Source: Ketogulonicigenium vulgare WSH-001 (lineage in GTDB: Bacteria > Pseudomonadota > Alphaproteobacteria > Rhodobacterales > Rhodobacteraceae). From it: a DNA stretch of 64,000 nt. The notes under the pieces were generated by a model. The model saw only the letters and a list, made by a program, of their open reading frames with translations, was not told the DNA's origin and searched no databases. The translations under genes were made by a program, and so were the position numbers. Where the stretch lies: contig NC_017384.1 of NCBI RefSeq assembly GCF_000223375.1, positions 310,001 to 374,000 of the forward strand, written 5' to 3'. Of this stretch, positions 27,988 through 37,029 are shown piece after piece. Every line of letters starts with the position of its first letter. The stretch's first letter is position 1.

Positions 27988-28241
27988 TCCGCCGGGGTCT
28001 CATCGGGATGGAGTAGGCGAGGCGGCACAACATGTGTCGCCTCGTTTTCATTTGGCACACGTTGTTCCGGCGACAGGCGCAAGGGCAGCAGCGCGGGCGG
28101 GTTTTTCGGCACATTCATATGCGGCAGGTCGCGCATGATGGTGGCGATCGCTTCCAGAATCGCCTCGGGGGCATCATAACCCTCGACCGAGACTGTCAGC
28201 TCGCCATAGGTGACGGTCACAATCTTGCGTGCGGTCATCAT
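27984..28241 (-). CDS. Small hypothetical protein (85 residues)
   Basis: The N-terminal part, [20 protein letters not shown] and the following acidic helix, looks folded. The rest is Pro-rich and probably disordered. From memory, this N-terminal pattern opens several large Rhodobacteraceae proteins, so this may be a short stand-alone version or a remnant. GGGGAA just upstream of the ATG pair at 28241/28238 could serve as ribosome-binding site. It converges on purA, with overlapping stop codons, and is divergent from the thiamine pyrophosphokinase gene. Confidence 0.6.
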   Translation of the reverse strand: MMTARKIVTVTYGELTVSVEGYDAPEAILEAIATIMRDLPHMNVPKNPPALLPLRLSPEQRVPNENEATHVVPPRLLHPDETPAD

Positions 28242-28298
28242 TTCCCCGATCGTATGTGTTGCGCGTTCGGCGGCAGTTTAACGGATAAGGGGCCCGTT

Positions 28299-28937
28299 CT
28301 GAAACCTATTCATTTCGACAAGCCTGTGATGTTGATCGGCCCGGTGCCTGTGGATCACCTGCCCCCGGCACAAGGGGCCGCCATTGTCGCGGTGGATGGC
28401 GGTGCGGATCAATGCCTGCGCCATGGATTGCAGCCTGATCTGGTCATTGGCGATCTTGATTCGCTGGGCGATGCGGCCCGCGCGGCCTTTCAGGACCGGC
28501 TGGTACAGGTGAACGAGCAGATCACCACCGATTTCGAAAAGGCGCTGATCCACGTCGGTGCGCCGCTGCGCTTGGCCGTTGGCTTTTGGGGCGGGCGGGC
28601 CGATCATGCCTTGGCGGTGCTGGGGGCGCTGGCGGGGCATCCAGACCGGCGCACCATTGTCATCGGGACAGATGACATCATCTTTCACTGTCCGCCCGCG
28701 TTTCACATGGAACTGCCCGCAGGCACCCGCGTCTCGCTGTTTCCACTGGTGGCGATGGAATGCGACAGCACGGGGCTGGAATGGGCGACGCATGGCCTGC
28801 ATCTGGACCCGCTGGCGCGCACGGGGGTGTCCAATAGCGCAAAGGGCGGGCCGATTTTCATCGCACCCGCCCGCACTGGTCTATTGGTGATTCTGCCGCG
28901 GGCAAGCTTGCCCGCAGCCGTGGCCGCGCTGGGTTAA
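28299..28937 (+). CDS. Thiamine pyrophosphokinase
   Basis: About 212 residues. It transfers pyrophosphate from ATP to thiamine. The family motifs AAIVAVDGGADQCLRHG, VIGDLDSLGD and TTDFEKAL are present, with a C-terminal thiamine-binding segment including SNSAKGGP. The start is uncertain. AAGGGG at 28286-28291 points to a CTG at 28299. ATG codons at 28254 (no ribosome-binding site) and 28329 (cuts into the first strand) are alternatives. The stop overlaps the purD stop by 4 bp in convergent orientation. Confidence 0.88.
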   Translation: MKPIHFDKPVMLIGPVPVDHLPPAQGAAIVAVDGGADQCLRHGLQPDLVIGDLDSLGDAARAAFQDRLVQVNEQITTDFEKALIHVGAPLRLAVGFWGGRADHALAVLGALAGHPDRRTIVIGTDDIIFHCPPAFHMELPAGTRVSLFPLVAMECDSTGLEWATHGLHLDPLARTGVSNSAKGGPIFIAPARTGLLVILPRASLPAAVAALG

Positions 28938-30187
28938 AGCGCGCGCCAGCCGATATCTGTGCGGAAAAAGCCCTCGGGCCAGTCAATCGCCTCGGCCATG
29001 TGATAGGCGGCGATCTGGGCGACCTGCAGGCTGCTGCCGCGCGCCGTGGCCGCCAGAACACGGCCACCCGCCGCCACAATCTGGCCATCCGCGCCAAAGG
29101 CGGTGCCCGCATGGAACAGCTTGTGATCGGGGTCGTTGGGCAGAGCCGAGAGGCCGTCAATCACGCTGCCTTTCACGTAATCGCCCGGATAGCCACGGCT
29201 CGCCAGCACCACGCTGAGGGCATGGTCATCCGCCCATGCGACCTGCACTTGATCCAGACGCCCCTCGGCACAAGCCAGGATCAGATCCAGCGCCTGCGGC
29301 CCCAGCCGCATCATCAGCGCCTGACATTCGGGATCGCCAAAGCGGACGTTATATTCCACCAGCCGCGCCTTGCCGTCCTTGATCATCAGGCCCGCGAACA
29401 GCACGCCTTGGAACGGCGTGCCGCGACGGGTCATCTCGGCCATGGTGGGGCGAATAATCTCGTCCATCACTTGGCGTTCAATCGCCGGGGTGAAGACGGG
29501 GGCGGGGGAATAGGCCCCCATGCCGCCGGTATTGGGGCCGGTATCGCCGTCAAAGGCGCGCTTGTGGTCCTGCGCCGATCCCACTGCAAGGGCGGTTGTG
29601 CCGTCGAACAGCACGAAATAGCTGGCTTCCTCGCCGTCCATGAATTCTTCGATCACGACTTCCGCGCCAGCATCCGCGAACAGCGCATCAATGGCCGCGC
29701 TCGCCTCGGGGACGGTCATGGCGACGGTGACGCCCTTGCCCGCCGCAAGGCCGTCAGCCTTGATGACAATCGGCGCTCCTTCGCGGGCGATATGGGCATG
29801 GGCCTCGGCGGCATTATCGAACCGTGCCCACGCGGCGGTCGGCGCGCCTGCGGCGTCGCAAACCTCTTTGGTGAAACCCTTGGAGGCCTCGAGCATCGCG
29901 GCGGCTTGGCTCGGGCCAAAGGTCAGGATACCGGCGGCGCGCAATGCATCGGATACGCCAGCGGCCAGCGGAGCCTCGGGGCCGACGATTACGAAATCGA
30001 CGCCTTGCGCCTTTGCCAGCGCCACAACGGCGGCGGGGTCCAGCGGGTCGACGGCCATACAGGTCGCATCCGCCGCGATACCCGCATTGCCCGGGGCCAC
30101 GATCAGATCGGTGCATGTGGGATTTTGCTTGATAGCCCAAGCCAGCGCATGTTCGCGCCCGCCCGATCCCAGAATAAGAATCTTCAC
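28934..30187 (-). CDS. purD: Phosphoribosylamine-glycine ligase
   Basis: A 417-residue ATP-grasp enzyme of purine synthesis, making GAR. The N-terminus KILILGSGGREHALAW, the central GLAAGKGV and FDGDTGPNTGGMGAYSPAP are diagnostic. It starts with GTG at 30187, preceded by AAGGGGGC at suitable distance. It is divergent from xseA with a 75-bp spacer that must hold both promoters. Confidence 0.97.
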   Translation of the reverse strand: MKILILGSGGREHALAWAIKQNPTCTDLIVAPGNAGIAADATCMAVDPLDPAAVVALAKAQGVDFVIVGPEAPLAAGVSDALRAAGILTFGPSQAAAMLEASKGFTKEVCDAAGAPTAAWARFDNAAEAHAHIAREGAPIVIKADGLAAGKGVTVAMTVPEASAAIDALFADAGAEVVIEEFMDGEEASYFVLFDGTTALAVGSAQDHKRAFDGDTGPNTGGMGAYSPAPVFTPAIERQVMDEIIRPTMAEMTRRGTPFQGVLFAGLMIKDGKARLVEYNVRFGDPECQALMMRLGPQALDLILACAEGRLDQVQVAWADDHALSVVLASRGYPGDYVKGSVIDGLSALPNDPDHKLFHAGTAFGADGQIVAAGGRVLAATARGSSLQVAQIAAYHMAEAIDWPEGFFRTDIGWRAL

Positions 30188-30262
30188 GTCAGCCCCCTTT
30201 GCCTTACTGCTTTGGGGTCTTAAAGTCGGCGCGACATGCAGGCAAGACGACAAAGGCGCGCT

Positions 30263-31606
30263 ATGGAACTGTTCGAGGACGAGAAGCCCAAAGACAATGC
30301 ACCCGAATTCAGCGTGTCCGAGCTGTCGGGCGCGGTGAAGCGCATGGTCGAGGGCGAATTCGCCCATGTCCGCGTGCGGGGCGAGCTGGGGCGCATTTCG
30401 CGTCCGTCGTCCGGTCACATCTATCTGGATCTGAAGGATGACCGCTCGGTTCTGGCGGCGGTGGTGTGGAAAGGGCAGGCCGCGCGCCTGTCTGCGCGCC
30501 CCGAGGAGGGGCTGGAGGTCATCGCGACCGGCCGTCTGACCACCTTCCCCGGCCAGTCGAAATACCAGATGATCATCGAGGATATCGCCCCCGCAGGCGC
30601 CGGTGCCCTGATGGCGCGGCTGGAAAAGCTAAAGGCGCAGCTGGGCGAAGAGGGCCTGTTTGATCCCGCCCGCAAAAAGCCGATCCCGTTTCTGCCCGAG
30701 GTGATCGGGGTGATCACCTCGCCCTCGGGGGCTGTGATCCGTGATATTTTACACCGCTTGCGCGACCGATTCCCCCGCAAGGTCATCGTCTGGCCGGTCG
30801 CCGTGCAGGGGCAGGCGGCGGCGGGCGAGGTCGCCCGCGCGATCGCCGGGTTCAACGCGCTGACACCGGGCGGTGCGATGCCGCGTCCCGATCTGCTGAT
30901 CGTGGCGCGCGGTGGCGGCTCGGTCGAGGATCTATGGGCCTTTAACGAAGAGGTCGTCGTGCGCGCGGCTGCTGCCTCGGACATTCCGCTGATCTCGGCG
31001 GTGGGACACGAGACGGATACCACGCTGATCGATTATGCCGCCGACCGCCGCGCGCCGACGCCCACCGCTGCGGCGGAAATGGCGGTGCCGGTGCGAATGG
31101 ATCTGTTCGCGCAGATGCAAAGCCTAGAGGCGCGTCAATCGCGTGCGATGCAGCAGGTGCTGACACGGCGCGGCCAGCGTCTGTCCGATCTGTCGCGGGC
31201 CTTGCCGCGCGCCGATGCGCTGCTGGCGGGGCAGGCGCAGCGGCTGGATTTCGCGGCGCAGCGGCTGGATGCGGCGCTGCAGACCGGCATTGATGCGCGC
31301 GCCCTGCGCCTTGCCCGCAACGCGCTGACCCCCAGTGTCCTGCGCACGCGGATCAACAATGATCTGCGCACCATCGACGTGCTGGCCACCCGCGCCAGCG
31401 CCGCGACCGAACGGTTGATGCGGCAAAAAGAACAGGCGGTCGAAAACATCGACCGCCTGCGCGAAACTTTAGGCTATGCGGCGACGCTGAAGCGCGGCTT
31501 TGCGGTGGTGCGCGCCGATGGCCATGTCGCAACCAGCACCGCCGCGCTGGAAGCGGCCACTTCGGTCGAGGTTGAACTGACCGACGGCCGCGTGCGCATT
31601 CGCTAG
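30263..31606 (+). CDS. xseA: Exodeoxyribonuclease VII large subunit
   Basis: A 447-residue nuclease subunit. The N-terminal OB-fold (FSVSELSGAVKRMVEGEFAHVRVRGEL) precedes the catalytic domain with VITSPSGAVIRDI and LLIVARGGGSVEDLWAFN, then GHETDTTLIDYAADRRAPTPTAAAE. A long helical region follows. The small subunit XseB is not in the window. The stop abuts the convergent tldD stop. Confidence 0.95.
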   Translation: MELFEDEKPKDNAPEFSVSELSGAVKRMVEGEFAHVRVRGELGRISRPSSGHIYLDLKDDRSVLAAVVWKGQAARLSARPEEGLEVIATGRLTTFPGQSKYQMIIEDIAPAGAGALMARLEKLKAQLGEEGLFDPARKKPIPFLPEVIGVITSPSGAVIRDILHRLRDRFPRKVIVWPVAVQGQAAAGEVARAIAGFNALTPGGAMPRPDLLIVARGGGSVEDLWAFNEEVVVRAAAASDIPLISAVGHETDTTLIDYAADRRAPTPTAAAEMAVPVRMDLFAQMQSLEARQSRAMQQVLTRRGQRLSDLSRALPRADALLAGQAQRLDFAAQRLDAALQTGIDARALRLARNALTPSVLRTRINNDLRTIDVLATRASAATERLMRQKEQAVENIDRLRETLGYAATLKRGFAVVRADGHVATSTAALEAATSVEVELTDGRVRIR

Positions 31607-33028
31607 TTACTTGCCCGCGCCGCCCACGGTCAGCCCGCCGATCAGCAGGCTGGGCTGGCCGACACCCACCGGCACCCATTGGCCGGCCTTGCCGCAATTG
31701 CCGATACCGGGGTCCAGTTGCAGATCATTGCCGATGCCGCGAATATGCTGCAAGGCGGTCGCGCCATCGCCGATCAGCGTTGCGCCCTTGACCGGCTCGC
31801 CCACCACGCCGTTGCGGACGCGGTAAGCCTCGGTGCAGGAAAACACGAATTTGCCGCTGGTGATATCGACCTGACCGCCGCCAAAGCCGACGGCATAGAT
31901 GCCGTCCTTCAATTCCGCCACCAGACTTTCGGGCGCGGCATTTCCGGCCAGCATATAGGTGTTGGTCATGCGCGGCATCGGCGTATGGGCAAAGCTTTCG
32001 CGCCGCCCGTTGCCGGTGGGTTTTACGCCCATCAGCCGTGCATTCTGGCGATCCTGCATGTAACCCACCAAAATTCCATCCTCGATCAACACGTTACGCG
32101 CGGATGGGGTGCCCTCGTCATCGAAATTGAGTGAGCCGCGACGATCCGGCATGGTGCCATCATCCAGCACAGTCACGCCCGGCGCGGCAATGCGCTGCCC
32201 CATCAGACCGGCAAAAGCGGACGAGCCCTTGCGGTTAAAGTCGCCCTCGAGCCCGTGGCCGATGGCCTCATGCAGCAAAATGCCCGGCCAACCCGGCCCC
32301 AGCACCACATCCATCACACCCGCAGGGGCGGGGACGGCATCAAGGTTCACGGTCGCGATTCGCAGCGCTTCGCGCGCAGCGGTTTGCCAGTGTTTGGGGT
32401 CCATCAGGCCTTCCAGCCCGAACCGGCCGCCCGCACCCGTGCCGCCGGTTTCGCGGCGGCCGTCACGTTCAACCGTGACCGAGATGTTCAGCCGCGAGAG
32501 GGGACGGAAGTCGGTATATTCGCCGCCCTCGGGGCGCAGAATCACCACCTGCTGCAGCCCCGCCGAGACGCTGGCCGACACCTGCACCACACGGGGGTCA
32601 AGCCCGCGGGCATAGGCGTCAATCGCGCGCAGCAGTTCGACCTTTGCCGGGAATGTCGCCGATTCCAGCGGGTCTATATCGGTATAAAGACGTTGGTTCG
32701 TATGGGCGGGCGCATCGGCCAGCGTGCCGCCCCCTGCGCCCACCGCAAGGCGCGCGGTCGATACGGCGCGCTTGACCGCAGCCTCGGAAATCTCGGTCGA
32801 ATGGCTATAGCCGGTCGTCTCGCCATTCACCGCGCGCAGGCCAAAGCCTTCGCTGGCGTCATAACTTGCGGTTTTCAGCGTGCCGTCATCAATGGCCATG
32901 GCCTCGGAATGGCGGCGCTCCATGAACAGCTCTCCGTCATCGGCGCCCGCAACGGCCGCCCGCAGCTGCGCAAGCGCCACATCGCGGTCGAGCGATTCAT
33001 CAAAAGGGCGGAAAGTTGTATCGGTCAT
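31607..33028 (-). CDS. tldD: Metalloprotease TldD
   Basis: A 473-residue member of the TldD/PmbA family. The zinc motif HEAIGHGLEGD is intact, as is the C-terminal glycine-rich region. TldD normally acts with PmbA (TldE) on unfolded or modified peptides; PmbA is not in the window. The gene is divergent from ctaC across a 222-bp spacer that must carry both promoters. I saw no convincing promoter boxes there. Confidence 0.94.
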   Translation of the reverse strand: MTDTTFRPFDESLDRDVALAQLRAAVAGADDGELFMERRHSEAMAIDDGTLKTASYDASEGFGLRAVNGETTGYSHSTEISEAAVKRAVSTARLAVGAGGGTLADAPAHTNQRLYTDIDPLESATFPAKVELLRAIDAYARGLDPRVVQVSASVSAGLQQVVILRPEGGEYTDFRPLSRLNISVTVERDGRRETGGTGAGGRFGLEGLMDPKHWQTAAREALRIATVNLDAVPAPAGVMDVVLGPGWPGILLHEAIGHGLEGDFNRKGSSAFAGLMGQRIAAPGVTVLDDGTMPDRRGSLNFDDEGTPSARNVLIEDGILVGYMQDRQNARLMGVKPTGNGRRESFAHTPMPRMTNTYMLAGNAAPESLVAELKDGIYAVGFGGGQVDITSGKFVFSCTEAYRVRNGVVGEPVKGATLIGDGATALQHIRGIGNDLQLDPGIGNCGKAGQWVPVGVGQPSLLIGGLTVGGAGK

Positions 33029-33250
33029 CGTCAGAGCCTTGTCCTGCAGATCGCTGTTAAGACCAGATAAAGCCTTGTGCGTCGGAAAAACAGGGAAGGT
33101 GCAAGAATTTCGTCATATTCGGGGCGCGCGCGCCGATCCTTTTGCTTGCCCTGACCTGCGGTTTATGTGAAAGACACGGGCAAAGGATAAGCGGATGCTG
33201 GCCCTTTCCCGGGGCGGTTGCGCGCGCATTGCACGAGACAAGGGATAGAG

Positions 33251-34117
33251 ATGAATATCACCAAGACCTTTGGGAAGCTGTGGTTGGGCGGCATTACCGC
33301 TGTTGCAGGCATGGTGAGCGGGGCTGCGGCCTTTGCGCAGAACATGTACGACGAGGTTCTGCCCGCAGACCTGCCCGTTATCGGCCGTCCGGTGCCCAAT
33401 GGCATCAACTTCCAGCCTGCCGCGACTGAGCTGGCGCGTGATATCCACTTCCTGGATAACATGCTGCTGGTCATCATTTTCGCGATCAGCATCTTTGTGC
33501 TGGCGCTGCTGGCGATCATCATTTTCCGCTTTAACGAAAAGCGGAATCCGAAAGCCTCGCAGTTCACCCATAACACGCCGCTGGAAATCGTCTGGACGAT
33601 TGTTCCGGTTGTGATTCTGGTCTTCATCGGTGCGTTCTCGCTGCCGGTGCTGTTCAAACAGCAAGAGTTCCCCGAGGGTGACATCGTCATCAACGTCGAG
33701 GGTCGTAGCTGGTACTGGAACTACACCTACCCGAACGACGGCATCATGCTGGACGGCTATATGCTGGATCAGTCGGACCTGGAATATTACGGCTATACCG
33801 AAGACGATTACCTGCTGGCGACCGATACCGCCATGGTCATCCCGTCGGGCCGCAAGATCCTGCTGCAAGTCACCGGCGGTGACGTGATCCACTCGTGGAC
33901 GATCCCGGCCTTTGGCGTCAAGCAAGATGCGGTTCCTGGCCGTGTTGGCCTGATCTGGTTCGAAGTCGATCCGGGCATGGAAGGCATCTACTTTGGTCAA
34001 TGTTCGGAACTGTGCGGCAAAGACCACGCCTACATGCCGATCACCGTCAAAGTCGTGACGCCCGAAGTCTATGAAGAGTGGCTGGTTGCAGCCGCCGACG
34101 AGTATCCGGCCTACTAA
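33251..34117 (+). CDS. ctaC: Cytochrome c oxidase subunit II
   Basis: A 288-residue aa3-oxidase subunit. A signal peptide (about 1-29) and two membrane segments precede a periplasmic CuA domain. The CuA ligands are C251, C255, H259 and M262 in CSELCGKDHAYM. It accepts electrons from cytochrome c and passes them to subunit I, whose gene ctaD is not here, as is usual in Rhodobacter and Paracoccus relatives. It heads the cta cluster. Confidence 0.97.
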   Translation: MNITKTFGKLWLGGITAVAGMVSGAAAFAQNMYDEVLPADLPVIGRPVPNGINFQPAATELARDIHFLDNMLLVIIFAISIFVLALLAIIIFRFNEKRNPKASQFTHNTPLEIVWTIVPVVILVFIGAFSLPVLFKQQEFPEGDIVINVEGRSWYWNYTYPNDGIMLDGYMLDQSDLEYYGYTEDDYLLATDTAMVIPSGRKILLQVTGGDVIHSWTIPAFGVKQDAVPGRVGLIWFEVDPGMEGIYFGQCSELCGKDHAYMPITVKVVTPEVYEEWLVAAADEYPAY

Positions 34118-34150
34118 TCAGGCCCGCTGGCATCGCCAACGCCATCACAT

Positions 34151-34223
34151 CCCGGCCATTACTGGCCGGGATAAATTTCAAGTCCGGGGTGCGTCCCGGA
34201 GTTTGGCGGATGTGGCGATCCGC
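34151..34223 (+). other. Three consecutive stem-loops between ctaC and ctaB
   Basis: CCCGGCCA/TGGCCGGG (34151-34170), TCCGGG/CCCGGA (34183-34200) and GCGGAT/ATCCGC (34206-34223). No T-runs follow, so they are likely mRNA stability or processing elements that let ctaC be expressed above the assembly genes. Confidence 0.6.
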
Positions 34224-34242
34224 TAAAAGATGAGGAACCGCC

Positions 34243-35208
34243 ATGAGCGACAGCAGCATCCAACCGGGCGTCAGGACAGAACCTGGCGAGGCAGGGTTCG
34301 GCGATTATTTTACGCTGCTCAAACCCCGTGTCATGCCGCTTTCGATCTTTACCGCCTTTGTCGGTATGGTCGTCGCACCTGGTGGCATTCATCCCTTTAT
34401 CGCCTTCGTCGCAATCTTATGCATCGCCGTTGGTGCAGGTGCGGCGGGCGCGCTGAATATGTGGTGGGACGCCGATATCGACGCCATCATGCGCCGCACG
34501 CGTAACCGCCCGATCCCTGCAGGTCGCGTCCAGCCCGGCGAAGCTTTGGGCATTGGTGTCACGCTGGCCTGTTTCGCGGTCGTGATGCTGTATCTGGCGA
34601 CCAATATCGTCGCCGCTGGCCTGCTGGCCTTTACCATCTTTTTCTATGTCGTGATCTATTCGGTCTGGCTGAAACGCCGCACGCCGCAGAATATCGTGAT
34701 CGGCGGCGCCGCAGGGGCCTTTCCACCCATGGTCGGCTGGGCTGTTGTCACCGGCGGTGTGTCGGTTGAAAGCATGCTGCTGTTCATGCTGATCTTCATG
34801 TGGACGCCGCCCCATTTCTGGGCGCTGGATCTGTTCATGAAGGGCGATTACGCCAGCGCCAACGTGCCCATGATGACCGCCACCCGCGGTCAAAAGGCGA
34901 CGCGCATCCATATTCTGGTCTATGCGATCTTGTTGATCCCTTTCGCGGTTGGCGTCAGCTTTACCACGATTGGCGGGCCGGTTTACCTCGCGATTTCGGC
35001 TGTACTGAACCTGCAGTTCGTGCTGGGCGCCTATCGGGTCTGGTCGCGTAATAAAGACATCTCGGACGCCGACAATTACGCCGGCGAACGCAAACTTTTC
35101 CGCCTGTCCCTCAGCTATCTGTTCCTGCATTTTGGTGCGCTTTTGATCGAAGCGGCACTGCGGGGCTTTGGCATTGATGGCTGGGCCTACATCATGGGGT
35201 GGTTCTAA
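34243..35208 (+). CDS. ctaB: Protoheme IX farnesyltransferase (heme O synthase)
   Basis: A 321-residue UbiA-type prenyltransferase with about nine membrane segments. It converts heme B to heme O on the way to heme A for aa3 oxidase. The prenyl-diphosphate motif NMWWDADIDAIMRRTRNRPI and the second motif region near YTSVWLKRRTPQN (here YSVWLKRRTPQN) are clear. AGATGAGGAA precedes the ATG. The stop overlaps the next start by one base. Confidence 0.95.
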   Translation: MSDSSIQPGVRTEPGEAGFGDYFTLLKPRVMPLSIFTAFVGMVVAPGGIHPFIAFVAILCIAVGAGAAGALNMWWDADIDAIMRRTRNRPIPAGRVQPGEALGIGVTLACFAVVMLYLATNIVAAGLLAFTIFFYVVIYSVWLKRRTPQNIVIGGAAGAFPPMVGWAVVTGGVSVESMLLFMLIFMWTPPHFWALDLFMKGDYASANVPMMTATRGQKATRIHILVYAILLIPFAVGVSFTTIGGPVYLAISAVLNLQFVLGAYRVWSRNKDISDADNYAGERKLFRLSLSYLFLHFGALLIEAALRGFGIDGWAYIMGWF

Positions 35209-35417
35209 TGGCCATTCGCGTCGAACATGAGTTGCACCAGCGTCGCAAGGGACGCAATTACGGCCTGCTGGCTGTTCTGATCGGCTTTGTCGCCATCGTT
35301 TTCGGACTGACTGTTGTAAAGGTGACGAGCCTTGATGACATCTCGCAGTTCGAGGCCTTCGACCACGTTGCCCGTCCTCAGCTGGTGCCCGGCCAGATTG
35401 ATGGAGGCACACAATGA
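35208..35417 (+). CDS. Small membrane protein of the cta cluster (putative oxidase assembly)
   Basis: A 69-residue protein with a charged N-terminus (MAIRVEHELHQRRKGRN), one hydrophobic segment (about 19-38) and a short periplasmic tail. It occupies the position of the small open frame between ctaB and ctaG in Paracoccus and Rhodobacter cta clusters, sometimes labelled CoxF. Its start overlaps the ctaB stop (TAATG) and its stop overlaps the ctaG start, so it is tightly coupled. A structural or assembly role is inferred from position. Confidence 0.8.
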   Translation: MAIRVEHELHQRRKGRNYGLLAVLIGFVAIVFGLTVVKVTSLDDISQFEAFDHVARPQLVPGQIDGGTQ

Positions 35418-36034
35418 AGAAATTCAAAGACATGTCCCCGGTGGCGCGCACGGCTGCGACCGCAACCGGCGTCGTTGTTGTGATGGGCGCTTTGGCCTGG
35501 GCGGCAGTTCCGTTCTATAACTGGTTCTGTTCGGTCACGGGCTACGGCGGCACGACGATGCTGGCGGATGGCGAATCGGAAATCGTGCTGGACCGCGAAA
35601 TTCTGGTGCGTTTCTCGGCCGCTGTGGCCGATGACATGCCGTGGCGTTTCCGCGCGGTCGAGCCCGAGATGCGCATCCGTATCGGCGAGACCGGCCTTGC
35701 CTTTTACGAGGCGACCAATATGTCCGACAAACCCATTGCAGGCACTGCGGCCTATAACGTCGCGCCCTATGCTGCAGGCGAGTTTTTCGACAAGATCGAG
35801 TGCTTCTGCTTTACGCTGCAAGTGCTGCAACCGGGCGAGACTGTGCTGATGCCTGTCAGCTTTTATGTCGACCCCGAAATGGTGAATCACCGCGAGGCGA
35901 AATATATCAACGCCATCACGTTGAATTACACTTTCTACGAAAGCCCGATGCCGGCAGATAATCTGCAAGCTGGGCTACAGGGCGGTGCCGCTGCACCTTT
36001 GACAAGCGACGAGACAGTCGCCATACAAAACTGA
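35414..36034 (+). CDS. ctaG: Cytochrome c oxidase assembly protein CtaG (Cox11 family)
   Basis: A 206-residue copper chaperone that delivers CuB to subunit I. One N-terminal membrane anchor (about 13-36) is followed by a periplasmic Ig-like domain. The copper ligands lie in IECFCFTLQ, and the conserved PVSFYVDPE segment is present. It sits between the small cta protein and ctaE, the canonical order. Confidence 0.95.
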   Translation: MKKFKDMSPVARTAATATGVVVVMGALAWAAVPFYNWFCSVTGYGGTTMLADGESEIVLDREILVRFSAAVADDMPWRFRAVEPEMRIRIGETGLAFYEATNMSDKPIAGTAAYNVAPYAAGEFFDKIECFCFTLQVLQPGETVLMPVSFYVDPEMVNHREAKYINAITLNYTFYESPMPADNLQAGLQGGAAAPLTSDETVAIQN

Positions 36035-36057
36035 AGACATCCCGAGGGACATCACCA

Positions 36058-36930
36058 ATGGCAAGCGTCAAGAATCACGATTACCAAATCCTACCGCCCT
36101 CGATTTGGCCGTTTGCGACAGCGACTGCGCTGTTTACAACGCTTTTCAGTGCAGCGCACTGGTTCGAGAGCATGCGTGCAAACGCCACGCTGTCGCCGGA
36201 AGCCGGCCGCACCTATATGATCATCGGCTTTGTCGCGTTTGCGACTGCGATTTTCTGCCTTTATTCGTGGTGGGCGGCCGTCAGCCGCGAGGCGAATGAG
36301 GGCGAGCATACCCCCGTCGTTCAGATCGGCGTGCGTTATTCGTTCATCTTGTTCATCACCTCGGAAGTCATGGTTTTCGCGACCTTCTTCTGGGCGTTCT
36401 TTAAATACGCGCTGCACCCGATGGCCGTCGACGGGACTTTCCCGCTGAACTACGGCGTCTGGCCGCCTGCAGGCGTAGAGACCCTCAGCCCGTGGCACCT
36501 GCCGCTGGTGAACACCATCCTGCTGCTGTCCTCGGGCGCGGCTGCAACCTGGGCGCACCACGCCATCGTCCACGGCGACCGCAAGAAAACCGCGATTGGC
36601 CTAGCGATTGCCATCGGCCTTGGCTGGATCTTTACCCTGTGCCAAGCCTATGAATATTATGAAATCGTCCATACCGAAGCGTTCTCGTTCTCGGGCAATG
36701 TGTATGGCGCGGTCTTCTTCATGGCGACGGGTCTGCACGGCGCGCACGTTCTGATCGGTTCGATCTTCCTGCTGGTCTGCCTGATCCGCATCCTGCGCGG
36801 TGCGATGTCGGCAAAACAGCACGTCGGTTTCGAGATGGCCGCATGGTACTGGCACTTTGTTGACGTCGTCTGGCTGTTCCTGTTCGTCGCCGTCTACATC
36901 TGGGGCGCCGGCGGCGTCAGCGCTCACTAA
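36058..36930 (+). CDS. ctaE: Cytochrome c oxidase subunit III
   Basis: A 290-residue protein with seven predicted membrane segments. Family hallmarks are the N-terminal [14 protein letters not shown], the glutamate-bearing [15 protein letters not shown], and the C-terminal [18 protein letters not shown]. It stabilises the catalytic core and its lipids. Two hairpins follow; the second is a strong terminator. Confidence 0.97.
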   Translation: MASVKNHDYQILPPSIWPFATATALFTTLFSAAHWFESMRANATLSPEAGRTYMIIGFVAFATAIFCLYSWWAAVSREANEGEHTPVVQIGVRYSFILFITSEVMVFATFFWAFFKYALHPMAVDGTFPLNYGVWPPAGVETLSPWHLPLVNTILLLSSGAAATWAHHAIVHGDRKKTAIGLAIAIGLGWIFTLCQAYEYYEIVHTEAFSFSGNVYGAVFFMATGLHGAHVLIGSIFLLVCLIRILRGAMSAKQHVGFEMAAWYWHFVDVVWLFLFVAVYIWGAGGVSAH

Positions 36931-36939
36931 GGATAGACT

Positions 36940-36960
36940 GGCAGCGCCCTTGGCGCTGCC
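36940..36960 (+). other. Hairpin directly after ctaE
   Basis: GGCAGCGCC (36940-36948), loop CTT, GGCGCTGCC (36952-36960). No clear T-run follows; it probably protects the ctaE 3' end ahead of the stronger terminator. Confidence 0.5.
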
Positions 36961-36980
36961 ATCGCTTTGGTTTAAGCGGG

Positions 36981-37011
36981 ACGCGCGGGTCTAAGGCCTC
37001 GCGCGTTTTTT
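36981..37011 (+). terminator. Intrinsic terminator of the ctaC-ctaE cluster
   Basis: ACGCGCG (36981-36987) pairs with CGCGCGT (near 37000-37006), extended by a GG/CC step with one bulge and followed by a run of six Ts. It separates the cta genes from the SURF1 gene, which must be read from its own promoter or by read-through. Confidence 0.75.
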
Positions 37012-37029
37012 CTTAGGACGAGGTGGCAC

